Shown one piece after another: positions 10,630 to 20,961 of a DNA stretch of 64,000 nt. This DNA is from Argyresthia goedartella (lineage: Eukaryota; Arthropoda; Insecta; Lepidoptera; Argyresthiidae): NCBI GenBank assembly GCA_949825045.1, contig OX463816.1, forward strand, positions 14,937,579 to 15,001,578, written 5' to 3'. The position numbers were made by a program, and so were the translations under genes. Under the pieces are notes generated by a model that saw only the letters and a list, made by a program, of their open reading frames with translations, had not been told where the DNA came from and did not search any database. How positions within the stretch are numbered: the stretch's first letter is position 1; each line of letters starts with the position of its first letter.

Positions 10630-12099
10630 TGATTGGAACCTCAGACCTGTATCTGTATTGCCAGTGTTGAGCAAGGTGTTTGAAAAGGTCATATTGAGTC
10701 AACTACTCTCTCACTTCAATGCATCTGGGCTACTCCACAAAAAACAGTTCGGATTCACTAAAGGCAGATCAACAACAGACGCCGGAGTAGCGCTAGTAGA
10801 ACACATTTATAGTGCGTGGGAAGGATCACAGGATGCGGTTGGTATTTTCTGTGATCTTTCCAAGGCCTTTGACTGTGTGGACCATCAAACTCTTTTGCTC
10901 AAACTTCAACACTATGGTATCAAAGATAATGCGTTAAAATTAATGAAATCTTATTTAATGGAAAGATTACTATAGTTGTATTTTTTCCATTGTGTTTTCT
11001 GTGCAATAAAGAATTATTATTATTATTATTACTAAAAGTAGATATAAACAGATGCAAGTCCACTGGAACCCATATGAATATTGGTGTACCCCAGGGTTCT
11101 ATCTTAGGTCCGTTCCTTTTCTAAGTGTACATGAATGACCTGCCTTATATGGTGGAAAAAATGACTCAGATTGTTCTATTTGCTGATGACATATCTATTA
11201 TTTTCAAGGTGAAAAGACAAGAAGAAATTCTAGACGACGCAAATAGTACACTCTCTCATGTGTTAAGTTGGTTCAATGTAAACAACCTGTTATTAAACTC
11301 AAAGAAGACTAAATGTATCAAATTTTGTTTGCCTAATGTACGACAGGTTGAAAGCAGTGTTAGAATAGGATCTGAAAGAATGGACCTCGGTGAAGACACA
11401 ATCTTTCTCGGAATCCCTATAGATTCGAAACTTCAATGGGGTCCTCACATAACTAATCTCGCACGAAGACTTAGCTCAGCCGCTTTTGCGGTCAGACAAA
11501 TCAGATATCTTACAGATGTTGAAACTGCCAGATTGGTTTACTTTAGTTATTTTCACAGTATTATGTCTTATGGAATATTGCTCTAGGGGAGAGCAGCAGA
11601 TATAAATACGATATTTTTCTTACAAAAAAGGGCGATCAGGGTAATATATCAATTAGATGCTAGAGAATCATTAAGAGAAAAATTCAAAGAAATTAATATA
11701 CTTAAGGTTACCTGTCAATATATATACGAGAATATCATGCATCTAAGAAAAAACATAGCTTTATTTAAAATTGTAGGTGATAGCCATACAATTAACACTA
11801 GAAATAAAAATAGGTTAGCACTACCATTATTTAGACTAAGTAAAGTAGGCACATCATTCATGGGGCACTGTATTCGCTTCTACAATAAAATACCACAGGA
11901 ATCATTGATCCGTCCTGAAAAGAGGTTCAAAAACTATGTTAAAAATGAGCTGATAAGAAAGTCCTATTATAGTATTAAGGAATACTTAGATGACAAAACT
12001 GCATGGTCCATACCATCTCAGCGCACAGAAATTCGACGAGGGGCGATGGATCAAGTCCGGCGGCGAATTTCCTTAGACCGAAACCAGTACCTGTTGTAA
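10630..12099 (+). pseudogene. Reverse transcriptase C-terminal half, broken
   Basis: Starts inside RT at NLRPVSVLPVLSKVFEK. It then shows FGFTKGRSTTDAG, FCDLSKAFDCVDHQ, GVPQGSILGPFLF, the catalytic FADDISIIFK (about 11179-11210), the thumb region and a C-terminal domain to the stop at 12097-12099. Inactivating changes: the 56-bp insertion with TTACTA duplications, an in-frame TAA directly after PFLF (about 11122), and TAG for Trp at about 11584. Removing the insertion and one TTACTA restores the frame (MERLLKVDINRC). Confidence 0.85.
10973..11028 (+). mobile_element. 56-bp LINE 3'-tail insertion with 6-bp TSD
   Basis: TTACTA at 10967-10972 is repeated at 11029-11034. The insert ends in GCAATAAAGAATTATTATTATT, a poly(A) signal plus (TAT)n tail. 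The reverse complement of the same tail is at about 19184-19230 (ATTCTTTGATGCACAGAAAACAC). This is an extremely 5'-truncated retrotransposition event. Confidence 0.8.
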
Positions 12100-12324
12100 A
12101 GTCACTTTTTTTTAAAAAAGGTATGGGGGAGTTTCTTGCCGTTTTTTCTTAACCCCGAGGCCCACCTTCCGAAACTGTGTAGTCTTTTTTTTATATAAAA
12201 AAAAATTTACTTGTAGTTATAAGTAAGTATAGTTTTGACGTTGAATAAGATAATTTATTTATTTATATTCAATAAAAAATGACTCTGACTCTGACTCCTT
12301 GTAGATCCGTTTCATTAAAAGTTT

Positions 12325-13165
12325 GATAAAGACTTAGATCTTTATAATATATAGCATCATCTCTAATATGCCACTTTCTAGCATCTCGGTCGTAAGATGG
12401 CACAATTTGGCTCCAAAAGCTAGCAGCTTTAAATCCTACCATCCGACGGATTTAAATTTCTGTCATACTAGAACACGGCTATTCTTTGAAGTATCGTGAA
12501 AGATTTATGATCTTTATAGTACAGAGCAGCATGTGTGATATGTCATTATTTAAGTTGGTAGTATTCGGCTCCAAATGCAGCAGCCCAAAATGATACCACC
12601 TGACATACTTTCATTTCTGACATATCGTAGAACGGCTATAAGTTGATATATCGTGATTGATTTATTGATCCCTATGATACAAAACATCAGTTCTGATGTG
12701 ACTTTATCTGGCATCTGGGTTGTAAATTGGCAATATTCGACTCCAAAAGTAGCAACCTAAAATCCAACTGACAGATTTAATTTTCTGACATATCGAAGAA
12801 CGGATATTCTTTGCACTATCGTGGTATCCCTATAATACAAAACGACAAGTGTCATGTGACATTATCTGGCACCTTGGTTGTAAGTTGTCAGTATTCATCT
12901 CCAAATGTAGCAGCCTAAAATCATACCACCTGACAGATTTTTATTTCTGTCATTTCAAAGAACGGCTATTCTTTCAAATATCGTGGTCGATTTATAACCT
13001 TTATGATATAAAGCATCATGCCTGATATGTCATTATCTGGCATATCGTTTGTAAGTTGGTAGTATTCGGCTACAAAGGCAGCAGCCTAAAATGATACCCC
13101 CTGACCATCGATATAAATACTAAGTCTGTGCCCCTGACAGATTATAATTTCCGACAAATCGAAGA
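12325..13165 (+). repeat. Diverged ~165-bp tandem array (5 units)
   Basis: Each unit carries CTCCAAA plus (A/T)G(C/T)AGCAGCC, then a GACAGATTTAATTTCTGACAT-like block, GAACGGCTATTCTTT, ATCGTG and CATTATCTGGCAT. The CTCCAAA mark is at 12411, 12569, 12741, 12899 and 13070 (CTACAAA), so spacings are 158, 172, 158 and 171. Units differ by many substitutions, so the array is old. No open frame spans the units. Confidence 0.8.
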
Positions 13166-13894
13166 ACGGCTGTTAGAGTTTTATTTTTTTTATATATATA
13201 TTTATTTTCACAATACTGTATCTTAGTTAAATACATGGGAACACCACTTAAACCACTGGGGTTTATGCGTGGTTTGATCTACTCGTCATCAGTATCTAAG
13301 GTATACTAGAGGTGGTTAACAATAACATAATTTAAAATATTCTAGGTTAGTGTTATACTTAGGTACAGATGTAGTGAATAATCCTTTCCTATCGGCAAAA
13401 CTCGGAACAACGATAACACCCGAATGGTGCCGATGTGTCTATGAATTACTGTATTATTAAATTACGTGTAGGTATCAAATAAATCGCATACTTTATTTAT
13501 CAATGTCAAATGTCAAATTGCCCGTTTGACGTATATTACACTGAGATGTTAAAACCACCACGATTCTATCATATAAAGAATTCGTTAGGTAAACAAAAAT
13601 ATAACTAGTTACTGAGGACGTTTTATTTCAATAAAACGCACTGATAAAAACCAAATTCCGTTGGGATCCAGTTGGGATGATCTAATGATTCTATAAGGAT
13701 TGGAACCCCAAAAGTCTAACTATAAGTCAAAACTACAGTAGGATTTTGCAGACCTTTTTTATAACAATAAATTTTTGTAATTAATTAAAAATACTATGAC
13801 ATAACAAAAAAGACACCTCAACATAAAACAAAACAAACCAGCAGAGAAATTAATATAAATAAATATGATTTTCTGATTGGATGAACGACTTCGA

Positions 13895-15319
13895 TTATGA
13901 CAGCGGGATAAGAGGAGGAGGATCGGGGTGGACAGTGTGATGCGAAACAATACTTCCAACTTCCATATCACAGTCAGAATCAGAACTATTTTCTGGTGTA
14001 TCATCGTCAGAGTTTTCATGAACGGTGATTACAAAACTAGCCAAAATATTTTCCAACTCAGATTCGTGTTTTCGGTACTCGTTTTCGCATTTGATGGCGT
14101 GGTCACATACATTGGCCCAAACATCGGAACCAATCATATTAACCTTTTCCTGTACCAATTGTTTCACAGTAGTCATATTCATACTGATGTTTCTTTTGGA
14201 TACGTATCCCTTTATTTGAGACCATATGTTTTCAATCGGATTGAAATCAGGATGATATGGTGGCAATTTTAGTACGCTGTGTCCATATTCGTTCATAAGT
14301 TTATCTATAGAGTATTCTACAAAGTCTTGTTTGGACTTGCAATTAATTTCATATATTTCAATTTTTGTTAATGACGGATCAATCGGAACGTTATGTTTGG
14401 ATGGCCAATCAATCATGTCTTGCTTCCTGGTATTTGAATTGGGAGGTTTTTCTACGTACTTATTATGATATGCAGCATTATCTACTACTAGTACCGAATG
14501 TGGAGCTAAGTTTGGAATGAGTCGATTACGAAGCCATTTTTCATAGTTTTCATTGTTTATCACGTTGTGATAGTCACCTGTTTTATCTGTAGACTGATAC
14601 ATTAACAATGCCCCAGGTATAAACCCCTTTCTACTACCAGCGTGCACTATTATAAGACGTTGTCCTTTAGAAATTAACTGTTTCACTCCGTTTTCTGACG
14701 AGTCAGCCGAGCTTTTACCTGCCAAATGTGAGGTATGGATGTATGTTTCATCCATATAAACAATCTCTTTCCCTTGCAATCTGTACTTTTTTATCGCGGC
14801 TAAAAACTTTACTCTTTTTAAACGAACATCATCTTTCTCGATAAATAATTTTCTGTTGTTTTCAACTTTTTTATACCGAAATCCCATTTTTCTAAGAATT
14901 TTTCTTAGCGTAAAGTCACATCCCTTAAAATTTATGGCTTCGGATAACCTGGACTTCAGGGCTTTAATTGTAGGTACTTGTTTGTATATCAAATGGAAAT
15001 TATACACTAATCGGCGTATAACGTTGTAGTCAAAATCGTCAAGACCTAGACAAAATAATTGATTTGGTCTACCCAACTTTGCCGACTTCGGACTATTGGA
15101 GGTGGATTGATTTATGTATTCTTTTTGCAATATTTTATTTACTGTTCGTTGAGAAATTCCACTGGCCTCCGAAACTCGTTTTTGGACTTTACAAAAGTAA
15201 GCAGTATAGTTGGTATGTTTGAATTTATCATTTTCAGTTAAGAAATATAAATAAATATTGAAAATAACTTCGCAGGCTTGCCGATCTAAACGTTTCCCTT
15301 TTCTTAGTGCTTTCGGCAT
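13895..15319 (-). CDS. DD82E transposase, intact ORF (474 aa)
   Basis: DDE transposase that would excise and insert the surrounding element at TA sites. The N-terminal helix-turn-helix is around residues 45-70 (VSEASGISQRTVNKILQKEY), followed by a GRP-type linker (KLGRPNQL, 81-88) and a second DNA-binding region (FTLRKILRKMGFRYK, 136-150). Catalytic residues visible are D190 in IVYMDET, D280 in VLVVDNAAYHN and E363 in HPDFNPIENIW. There are 82 residues between the second D and the E, against about 34 in typical Tc1. The C-terminus is acidic (ENSDDDTPENSSDSDCD). The ATG at 15319 is chosen because it opens the basic N-terminus and the frame has no stops. The intact frame suggests recent activity, but the upstream LINE insertion may disturb its promoter. 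Confidence 0.9.
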   Translation of the reverse strand: MPKALRKGKRLDRQACEVIFNIYLYFLTENDKFKHTNYTAYFCKVQKRVSEASGISQRTVNKILQKEYINQSTSNSPKSAKLGRPNQLFCLGLDDFDYNVIRRLVYNFHLIYKQVPTIKALKSRLSEAINFKGCDFTLRKILRKMGFRYKKVENNRKLFIEKDDVRLKRVKFLAAIKKYRLQGKEIVYMDETYIHTSHLAGKSSADSSENGVKQLISKGQRLIIVHAGSRKGFIPGALLMYQSTDKTGDYHNVINNENYEKWLRNRLIPNLAPHSVLVVDNAAYHNKYVEKPPNSNTRKQDMIDWPSKHNVPIDPSLTKIEIYEINCKSKQDFVEYSIDKLMNEYGHSVLKLPPYHPDFNPIENIWSQIKGYVSKRNISMNMTTVKQLVQEKVNMIGSDVWANVCDHAIKCENEYRKHESELENILASFVITVHENSDDDTPENSSDSDCDMEVGSIVSHHTVHPDPPPLIPLS

Positions 15320-15504
15320 GTCTGTTATAAATTGTTAATGTGGATCGAATAAAATCAATGTTTATTATTTACAAAAATGACAGACAAGAGTGAAATGTAA
15401 AGACAAAAAAAATAAAAATATAGGTGGCCTGCATTAATACACGAGTCCATGAAGTGTATCACAAAATCTAACATAAATATCAACAAATTATTTCTGTGGT
15501 ATTA

Positions 15505-16258
15505 ACTAAAGATAAGGATAAAGATAAAGATAAAGATAAAGATATTTTATTTGTGAATGTGGGTTACAGGGTTGTTAAATAAATATTGTTCTTGCCACAC
15601 TCTACCTTAAAGGCGTACAAATATTAATTTAAATTAAATTATATTTAGATTTAATTTAAATTACATAACAATACATTATATTACATGTCCGTTTGATTAT
15701 TCAAATACTGCAAATTACATAGATCCTTAATAAACTTACGCTACCACCCACCCATTAAGCAATCTTTCAGTCACCATTGAGAAAATCTTGTACGCTATAG
15801 TAGGCTTTATTAAGCAAATGTTCTTTAAGCTTTAATTTAAATAAATGAAATGATTCTATTTCTCTGATACATTTTGGAATATTGTTATAAATTTTTGGTA
15901 TCATCCCAAACACATTTTTTTGAAATAGTGCGGTCGAGTGCCGCGTTATGCTTAACATAATGTTTCTTTTTGAATTTATTTTTTTTAAATGATCCCAATT
16001 ATTTCTTACATAAACGGCCATTTCATAGATATATAACGATGGTAGAGTTAAAATTCTTAATTTTTTGAAATGTGGCTGACATGTTTCTATTTGTTTTAAA
16101 TGACATATCGCCCTTAAACATCTTTTTTGTGCTTTAAAGGCTCTGTCCTTATCCGTTGAGTTGCCCCAGAATATAACACCATATTTGAGAGTCGAAGCCA
16201 CATAAGCATGGTATGCTGATAGCAAGGTAGTGACTCTAGCTACCTTAGCAAGCATAAA
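15505..16258 (-). mobile_element. 5'-truncated LINE fragment nested in the DD82E element
   Basis: Minus-strand coding (16255-15767, 162 aa) is the C-terminal end of an RT protein. It shows STLKYGVIFWGNS, KAQKRCLRAICHLK and IYNNIPKCIRE...LKEHLLNKAYYSVQDFLNGD, the usual post-RT region of Jockey/CR1-like elements. The 3' UTR runs to a (GATAAA)n tail at about 15505-15542. The 5' truncation is at about 16258. The frame is open over this part but lacks RT and endonuclease, so it is dead. Confidence 0.8.
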
Positions 16259-16460
16259 TAGTGCATACGAGAATTGGCTTAACTTTGTGCAGACATTACT
16301 CTACATAGATACTTCCTCTTGCAATGCGACCGTTCCCTACGTTGTTTTGATGGGTACTGAGTGCGCATAGATAAAAATGTATAGTGCGGATGAAGTAGTA
16401 AGACAAAAACGAACATTTCCGAGAAAATACGAAAGGAAAGGATTATTCACTACATCTGTA

Positions 16461-17285
16461 CATAGGTTATACATTCCTCAAAAACTACCCATTCTGTCAT
16501 TCCAATTTGGAAATAAAGTATGATTTTAGTTTAGTTTTGATGTTTATTTGGCTGGTCAAATCCCTAATGTCGGTTGGTGAGTTGTTTATTAATCGCGTTA
16601 TCATTAAGGAGCTCGTCCGCTGGCCATAGCTATTGTTTGCGCACTCAGTAGCCAGTTTAACTTGCACCATTCCTTGGTCGTTACAGGGTCATTGATTTTG
16701 CAACTGTCTTTTTACTCAAAGAATTGCTCTTTGAGGAAGCAATAATTAACTTTCTTAGTGACTGGGAGTACTCCGCAGTGCCTAAAAATTCGGAGATCAT
16801 CGTCATCATGGTTATTTTTAATGTGAGCTGGGACAATTATTTAAGTAGTCTAATCTGTAGTTTAAGCTTGCACTAAGGTATGTGCTATAAGTTCGTTCGT
16901 AGCTGGAGATACCGTACGTTACTGCTGATTCTTCTAGTACATTATAAAGCACGAGGCGAATTGTGTAGGGTATACAATTCCTAACGATCCAAAAAACTGC
17001 CAGAAGCGATCTCAGTTTACCACAAACGCTTTATACGTGAGGACCCCAGATAAACCTGCTGCAAATCACCAGGCCCAAATAAACATATGTATCGACTTTT
17101 TCCACTTGATTTGAAATTTTATCGACTATTTTCCACAGGTTTTTAGACTCCCCGTAGTTATTAATGATTTTATTTTTATAATATTAGTTTCTGTAAAATT
17201 TTACTACCTTGATAAGTTTATTTATTATTTTATTATAATGTAGTCTTAGTGAGCAGTTATTTGTGTCCTTTAACCACAGTCCAAA
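16461..17285. other. Non-coding stretch, nothing recognised
   Basis: AT-rich DNA without open frames of note. It was originally joined to the sequence left of 13364, before the DD82E element inserted. Confidence 0.5.
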
Positions 17286-17289
17286 TACT

Positions 17290-17804
17290 TCATCTCTCTT
17301 ATTGCATAGTTTGAGTATGTTTTTTTTTATTGATCCATGGTTTAGTACTGCGTTTTCTAGTTGTAGTTACCTTTTTATTACTAGTAAACATAATTATCGC
17401 ATTTTTAAATGACTCCCTAATAAACGTATATATTTGGTCAGGAGTATTCATCTCACTCGTCTTCTCCCATTCAGTGGTCACTAATTGATTTTTTCACACT
17501 ATCATAGTTTACGACGACGGTTGGCGCGGTTGGTTGTCGATCACCCTGTATACGCGAGCTGAGTGAGCCAGCAGCGGTGCAAGAGAGAACGGTGACGCGG
17601 TGATCTGCCAGTACGGAGTTAACAGCGGCCGCTGCCGAGTCTCAGAAAAATGTGATCGATACATGACTTAGTCACCGTTCCATTACGCATTTCAACTCTT
17701 GTATAATCTGAGACTCCACACTCGAGGCCACACGTGGACAGCATCTTCAGATAAAAGCTCCTTTTTAGGGAGTTGCGCCTGTCGTAAATATTAAAGAAGG
17801 ACAT
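17290..17804 (-). pseudogene. LINE endonuclease/linker fragment
   Basis: 17804-17619 (minus) reads as the end of an AP-endonuclease domain (LSTCGLECGVSDYTRVEMRN then KSCIDHIFLRL). 17481-17299 reads as the endonuclease-RT linker (TKPWINKKK). The order matches a minus-strand LINE. The two pieces are in different frames and separated by GC-rich, unrelated-looking sequence (17482-17618). It lacks RT. Confidence 0.65.
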
Positions 17805-17974
17805 GCGAAACTAACGTTATTACTCAAACCAGATACGCTAGTTCATATATATTTATGAGCCCACTTAATTTCTTACATTTTTAATAATAAATATTTATTA
17901 AATAAAAAAGTTTCAAAATAAAATTACTTTGCTCAAGATTCCTTAACATGTCGTTTATGGAAGAAAGCGATCGT

Positions 17975-19150
17975 CATCCCACTGCCCAAAATCTGCCTAT
18001 CCTATCCCTCCTCCTTCAAAGACTATCGGCCCATCTCTATTTTACCTATCCTCTATCTTTACCTCTCCAAAGACCATGAATCCATAGTCCACTCTCAGCT
18101 CTCCTACTGCCTTTCTTCAAATCATTTACTCAATCCGTACCAATCTGGGTTCAGACCAGGGCACAGTACTACCATAGCACTTTAAAGTCAGCTATGACAT
18201 CCAGCTGGCCATGGATTAGAAGTTAGTTACTGTGTTGGCCCTACTTGACTTTAGCAATGCCTTTAGCTGCGTCGTTTTTGACATTCTTGTTATGGTACTG
18301 GGTTCTTTGAATATGTCCTCACATGCGGTTCACTGGTTCAACTCTTACCTGAGAGATCATCAGCGGCGAATAACCTAAGGGTCATCTTTGATAACCAGCT
18401 GTATTAGTCTCCATGTCTGCGAGGTCAGCAGACAGGTCTTTGCGTCTTTCCATTCCCTCAGGCGACTGCAGAAAATCTTGTCACGGCAGACCAAAATTAC
18501 CCTTGTATATTCCCTTCTCATGCCCAATGCATGAACGAAGAGAAACTGAATAAACTCGAGCGACTTCAGAATCTCGGGATTCAGTTTATCTTGAGAAGGC
18601 GCAAATTCGACCATGTTTCTCAATATTGCAAAGAATTGGGGTGGCTTCCGTTTCGTCGTCGCCGAGACTCTCACATTCTTTATTATCTGTTAAGTATCTT
18701 GAAAAATCGGAGCTACCCCAAATACTTTAGATTCACTTTTAGCCACTCCGCGACATAATAACGCTGCGTATAAACACTCTTTCAGGTTGCGGGCGGTCCG
18801 ACTCTGGAACGCACTTCCTTGCACTATAAGAGACTCTTTTCTCTTTTAAGAAACGTATTAAAGAGCACTTCCTCAGTCTTTCGTAAAAGTTATTGTATTT
18901 ATATAATTATATATAAATTTTATGTAATATAGGTAAATATTTGGTATTTATGGTCTGCATTTTATAGGTATTTCATTTATTCCTGGGCATTTTATTTATA
19001 CAATTTATTAATATAAAATGGTGGGCACCTTTTATGATACTATTTCCTATAATTGGTTTGCTGGAAGAAATCTCTCTTTAGAGACAAGCTCACCCTTGCA
19101 TTTTCTTTTAATGTACTGAAATATTTGTGTGCAATAAAGAATTATGAATA
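17975..19150 (+). mobile_element. Degenerate CR1/Jockey-type LINE with 3' tail
   Basis: RT remnants (about 17975-18400) in shifting frames read FKDYRPISILP, NPYQSGFRPGHSTT, LLDFSNAF-like residues and AVHWFNSYLR. The C-terminal region (about 18535-18890) reads KLERLQNLGIQFILRRRK, HILYYLLSILKNRSYPKYF and LRAVRLWNALP. The 3' UTR ends GGTTTGCTGGAAGAAATCTC...GTGTGCAATAAAGAATTATGAATA. The same tail recurs without coding at 47015 and 63093, so this element or a SINE sharing its tail supplied those copies. Many stops and shifts; dead. Confidence 0.75.
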
Positions 19151-19183
19151 ATAAATTATGCGATTTTAAGCTTGAATAAAAGA

Positions 19184-19375
19184 ATAATAATAATAATTCT
19201 TTGATGCACAGAAAACACAATAGAAAATATGCAAAGGTGAGTTTACTTCTAAAAAGAAATTTCTTATAGCTAACCTGTGAGGAAAGGAAAAAATATATAA
19301 AGAGAGGTAATCCTAGTGTACCATCAAGAGTAAAAGAAAAAAATAAAGTCAATATACTATCAAATAAATCACAAT
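19184..19375 (-). mobile_element. LINE 3'-tail fragment, minus strand
   Basis: On the minus strand it ends TTTTCTGTGCATCAAAGAATTATTATTATT, the same kind of tail as the 56-bp insert at 10973-11028. The upstream part shows no RT motif; an AT-rich 101-codon frame here (19352-19047) is not convincing. Confidence 0.5.
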
Positions 19376-19399
19376 ATATCCTACACTAATTTGATTAAT

Positions 19400-20180
19400 T
19401 ACATTAGTTAATGGTTTCTTCTTGTTTATTTTTGATTGTCAGACCATTTTGAAGTTCTTGCAGTTTGGTTACAAAAAGTCCTAAAAAACTCTCTAAGTCA
19501 GAAGGTTTTTCATGACCGTCATATATTTCAATAATCAATAGAGATACATCGATTTCTACTGTTTTACACGATATTTACTTTTATATACTGGAAGTCCATC
19601 AATGTTTATAAGCACAGATAGTGTATCCCACATAATATTTACACGTCCCAGAATTACTTTGAAACATTCCGTTAATCCTTTATTATGCCAATACTCACCA
19701 GAGCCTACAGAAACCTTTTTTTTGTATCAGTCATTAAAAATGTTCTCGAATCATTAGGAAGAATATGTGGTATTTTTTATTTAAAATAGTAGCCAAATCT
19801 TAATGCATCATGAGTTTCACGAGGTATGTCAAATTTAATGGCCCACCCTTTTAAATCAAGCTGAAAATCATTATCATCGTACTCGAAGTCGTCACCAGAA
19901 CTGTTGTCACTGTTTTCTGTATCTGAACTAATTTCAGGACAGTCGTTATCTGAATTTAAATCACTTATATTAGGGACGTTTTCTGATTCATTATAACTTG
20001 TGTTGGCTTGGCTTGTTCCTGGTTCAGATTCAAAATTGCTCTTCGTCACTTGGATAACTTGAACCTACTGAACCACTTAAAATATTACTCATACGTTTTG
20101 CGCTTGACTCACTTGACGCGCTTGACAACGATAGTAAATTGGGCTCAGTGAAGTTTGCAGTATTTCTCATCTTCCGAAAC
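19400..20180 (-). pseudogene. Remnant of a DNA transposon protein (acidic N-terminus + LPxD motif)
   Basis: The minus strand starts near 20172 with MRNTANFTEPNLLSL and a Ser-rich stretch. After a frameshift near 20040 it continues in an acidic region (20049-19777; NSDNDCPEISSDTENSDNSS). LKGWAIKFDIPRE follows, then in other frames LPNDSRTFLMT, GSGEYWHNKGL, LINIDGLPVYKS and EKPSDLESFLGLFVTKLQEL. The order WA..I / LP.D.RT / G.Y.. / NIDGLP..KS / F....N is that of a widespread insect DNA-transposon protein. Several frameshifts and deletions; dead. Confidence 0.65.
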
Positions 20181-20559
20181 GTTTTGTTAACTTTTCAACG
20201 AAAAGCACAACTTCTTTTAAGTTTCTTCCGTTTATTTCAATCCATTTTTTCAAAAAGACGAATCTTTTGTAGACCCAAAGGAAATAATGTACAGCTGTAA
20301 AGGTTTTTCAGATACCTGTTACAGCAATTTAAGCTGAATAAAAGTCGACTAGCAGCACTGAATACCATGAAAATCCTTTAACCGCATTTTGAAACACATT
20401 ATAAAACTTGTGATATGAGCATGCAGTAAAAGCAACGAAGATGCTTATAGTAAATAGATTAATTTTATTCGATATTTTATAGAAACAGAATAGAGTGCCA
20501 AATAATGGCACAATAAAAGCGCCCTATTCAGCGAATTTACTATTTTGTAGCTGTTTTAG

Positions 20560-20961
20560 AACTATTATAGCACAAAGATGCTGAATTATAGTATATTTAC
20601 TATTCTATAGTATAGCATATTTACTATTCTGTAGCTGTTTAAGAACTATTATAGCACAAAGATGCTGAATTATAGTGATTTGATCACTTTTACTCAGCAT
20701 CTTTTAAAAGGTTGAATAAAAGTGCTTAGTGCTGTAAAGTTCATTCAACCTTTTTATAGCATTGTTTTGTGAAAATGCTAAATAGTTGAGTTAACCACTA
20801 TTATACGATGCTGAATTATAGTGATTTGATCACTTTTACTCAGCATCTTTTAAAAGGTTGAGTAAAAGTGCTTTAGCTTAGTGTTGTAAAGTTCGTTCAA
20901 TCTTTTTATAGCATTGTTTTGTGAAAAATGTTAAATAATTGAGTTATCCACTATTATACGA
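20560..20961 (+). repeat. Tandem duplication (~146-bp unit) with palindromic core
   Basis: GATGCTGAATTATAGTGATT begins units at 20661 and 20807. Each unit contains TGATTTGATCACTTTTACTCAGCATC, where TGATCA is palindromic and GATGCTGA/TCAGCATC forms an inverted pair, then a GGTTGA...TTCAACC inverted pair. A related partial unit precedes at about 20570-20660 (GTAGCTGTTTTAGAACTATTATAGCAC repeated). It may be the end region of the decayed transposon to its left. Confidence 0.7.

Larger units (their letters stand above)
10625..12300 (+). mobile_element. Second Jockey-like non-LTR retrotransposon, 5'-truncated
   Basis: RT and C-terminal coding (10630-12099) is followed by a 3' UTR ending in AATAAAAAATGACTCTGACTCTGACTC, a (GACTCT)n tail. 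It is closely related in protein sequence to the element at 1-3860 (shared PQGSILGPFLF, VNNLLLN..KTKCIKF and NVRQV). A 56-bp LINE-tail fragment is inserted at 10973-11028. Confidence 0.85.
13366..16458 (-). mobile_element. IS630-Tc1-mariner element with DD82E transposase
   Basis: 29-bp terminal inverted repeats (13366-13394 and 16430-16458; outermost bases CAGATGTAGTGAATAATCC; one mismatch) are flanked by TA on both sides (13364-13365 and 16459-16460), the superfamily's target duplication. It contains an intact 474-aa transposase on the minus strand (13895-15319) and a nested LINE fragment (about 15505-16258) between the transposase start and the right end. Without the LINE the element would be about 2.3 kb. 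The D-to-E spacing fits the DD82E group called 'Sailor'; that name is from memory and should be verified. Confidence 0.92.
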
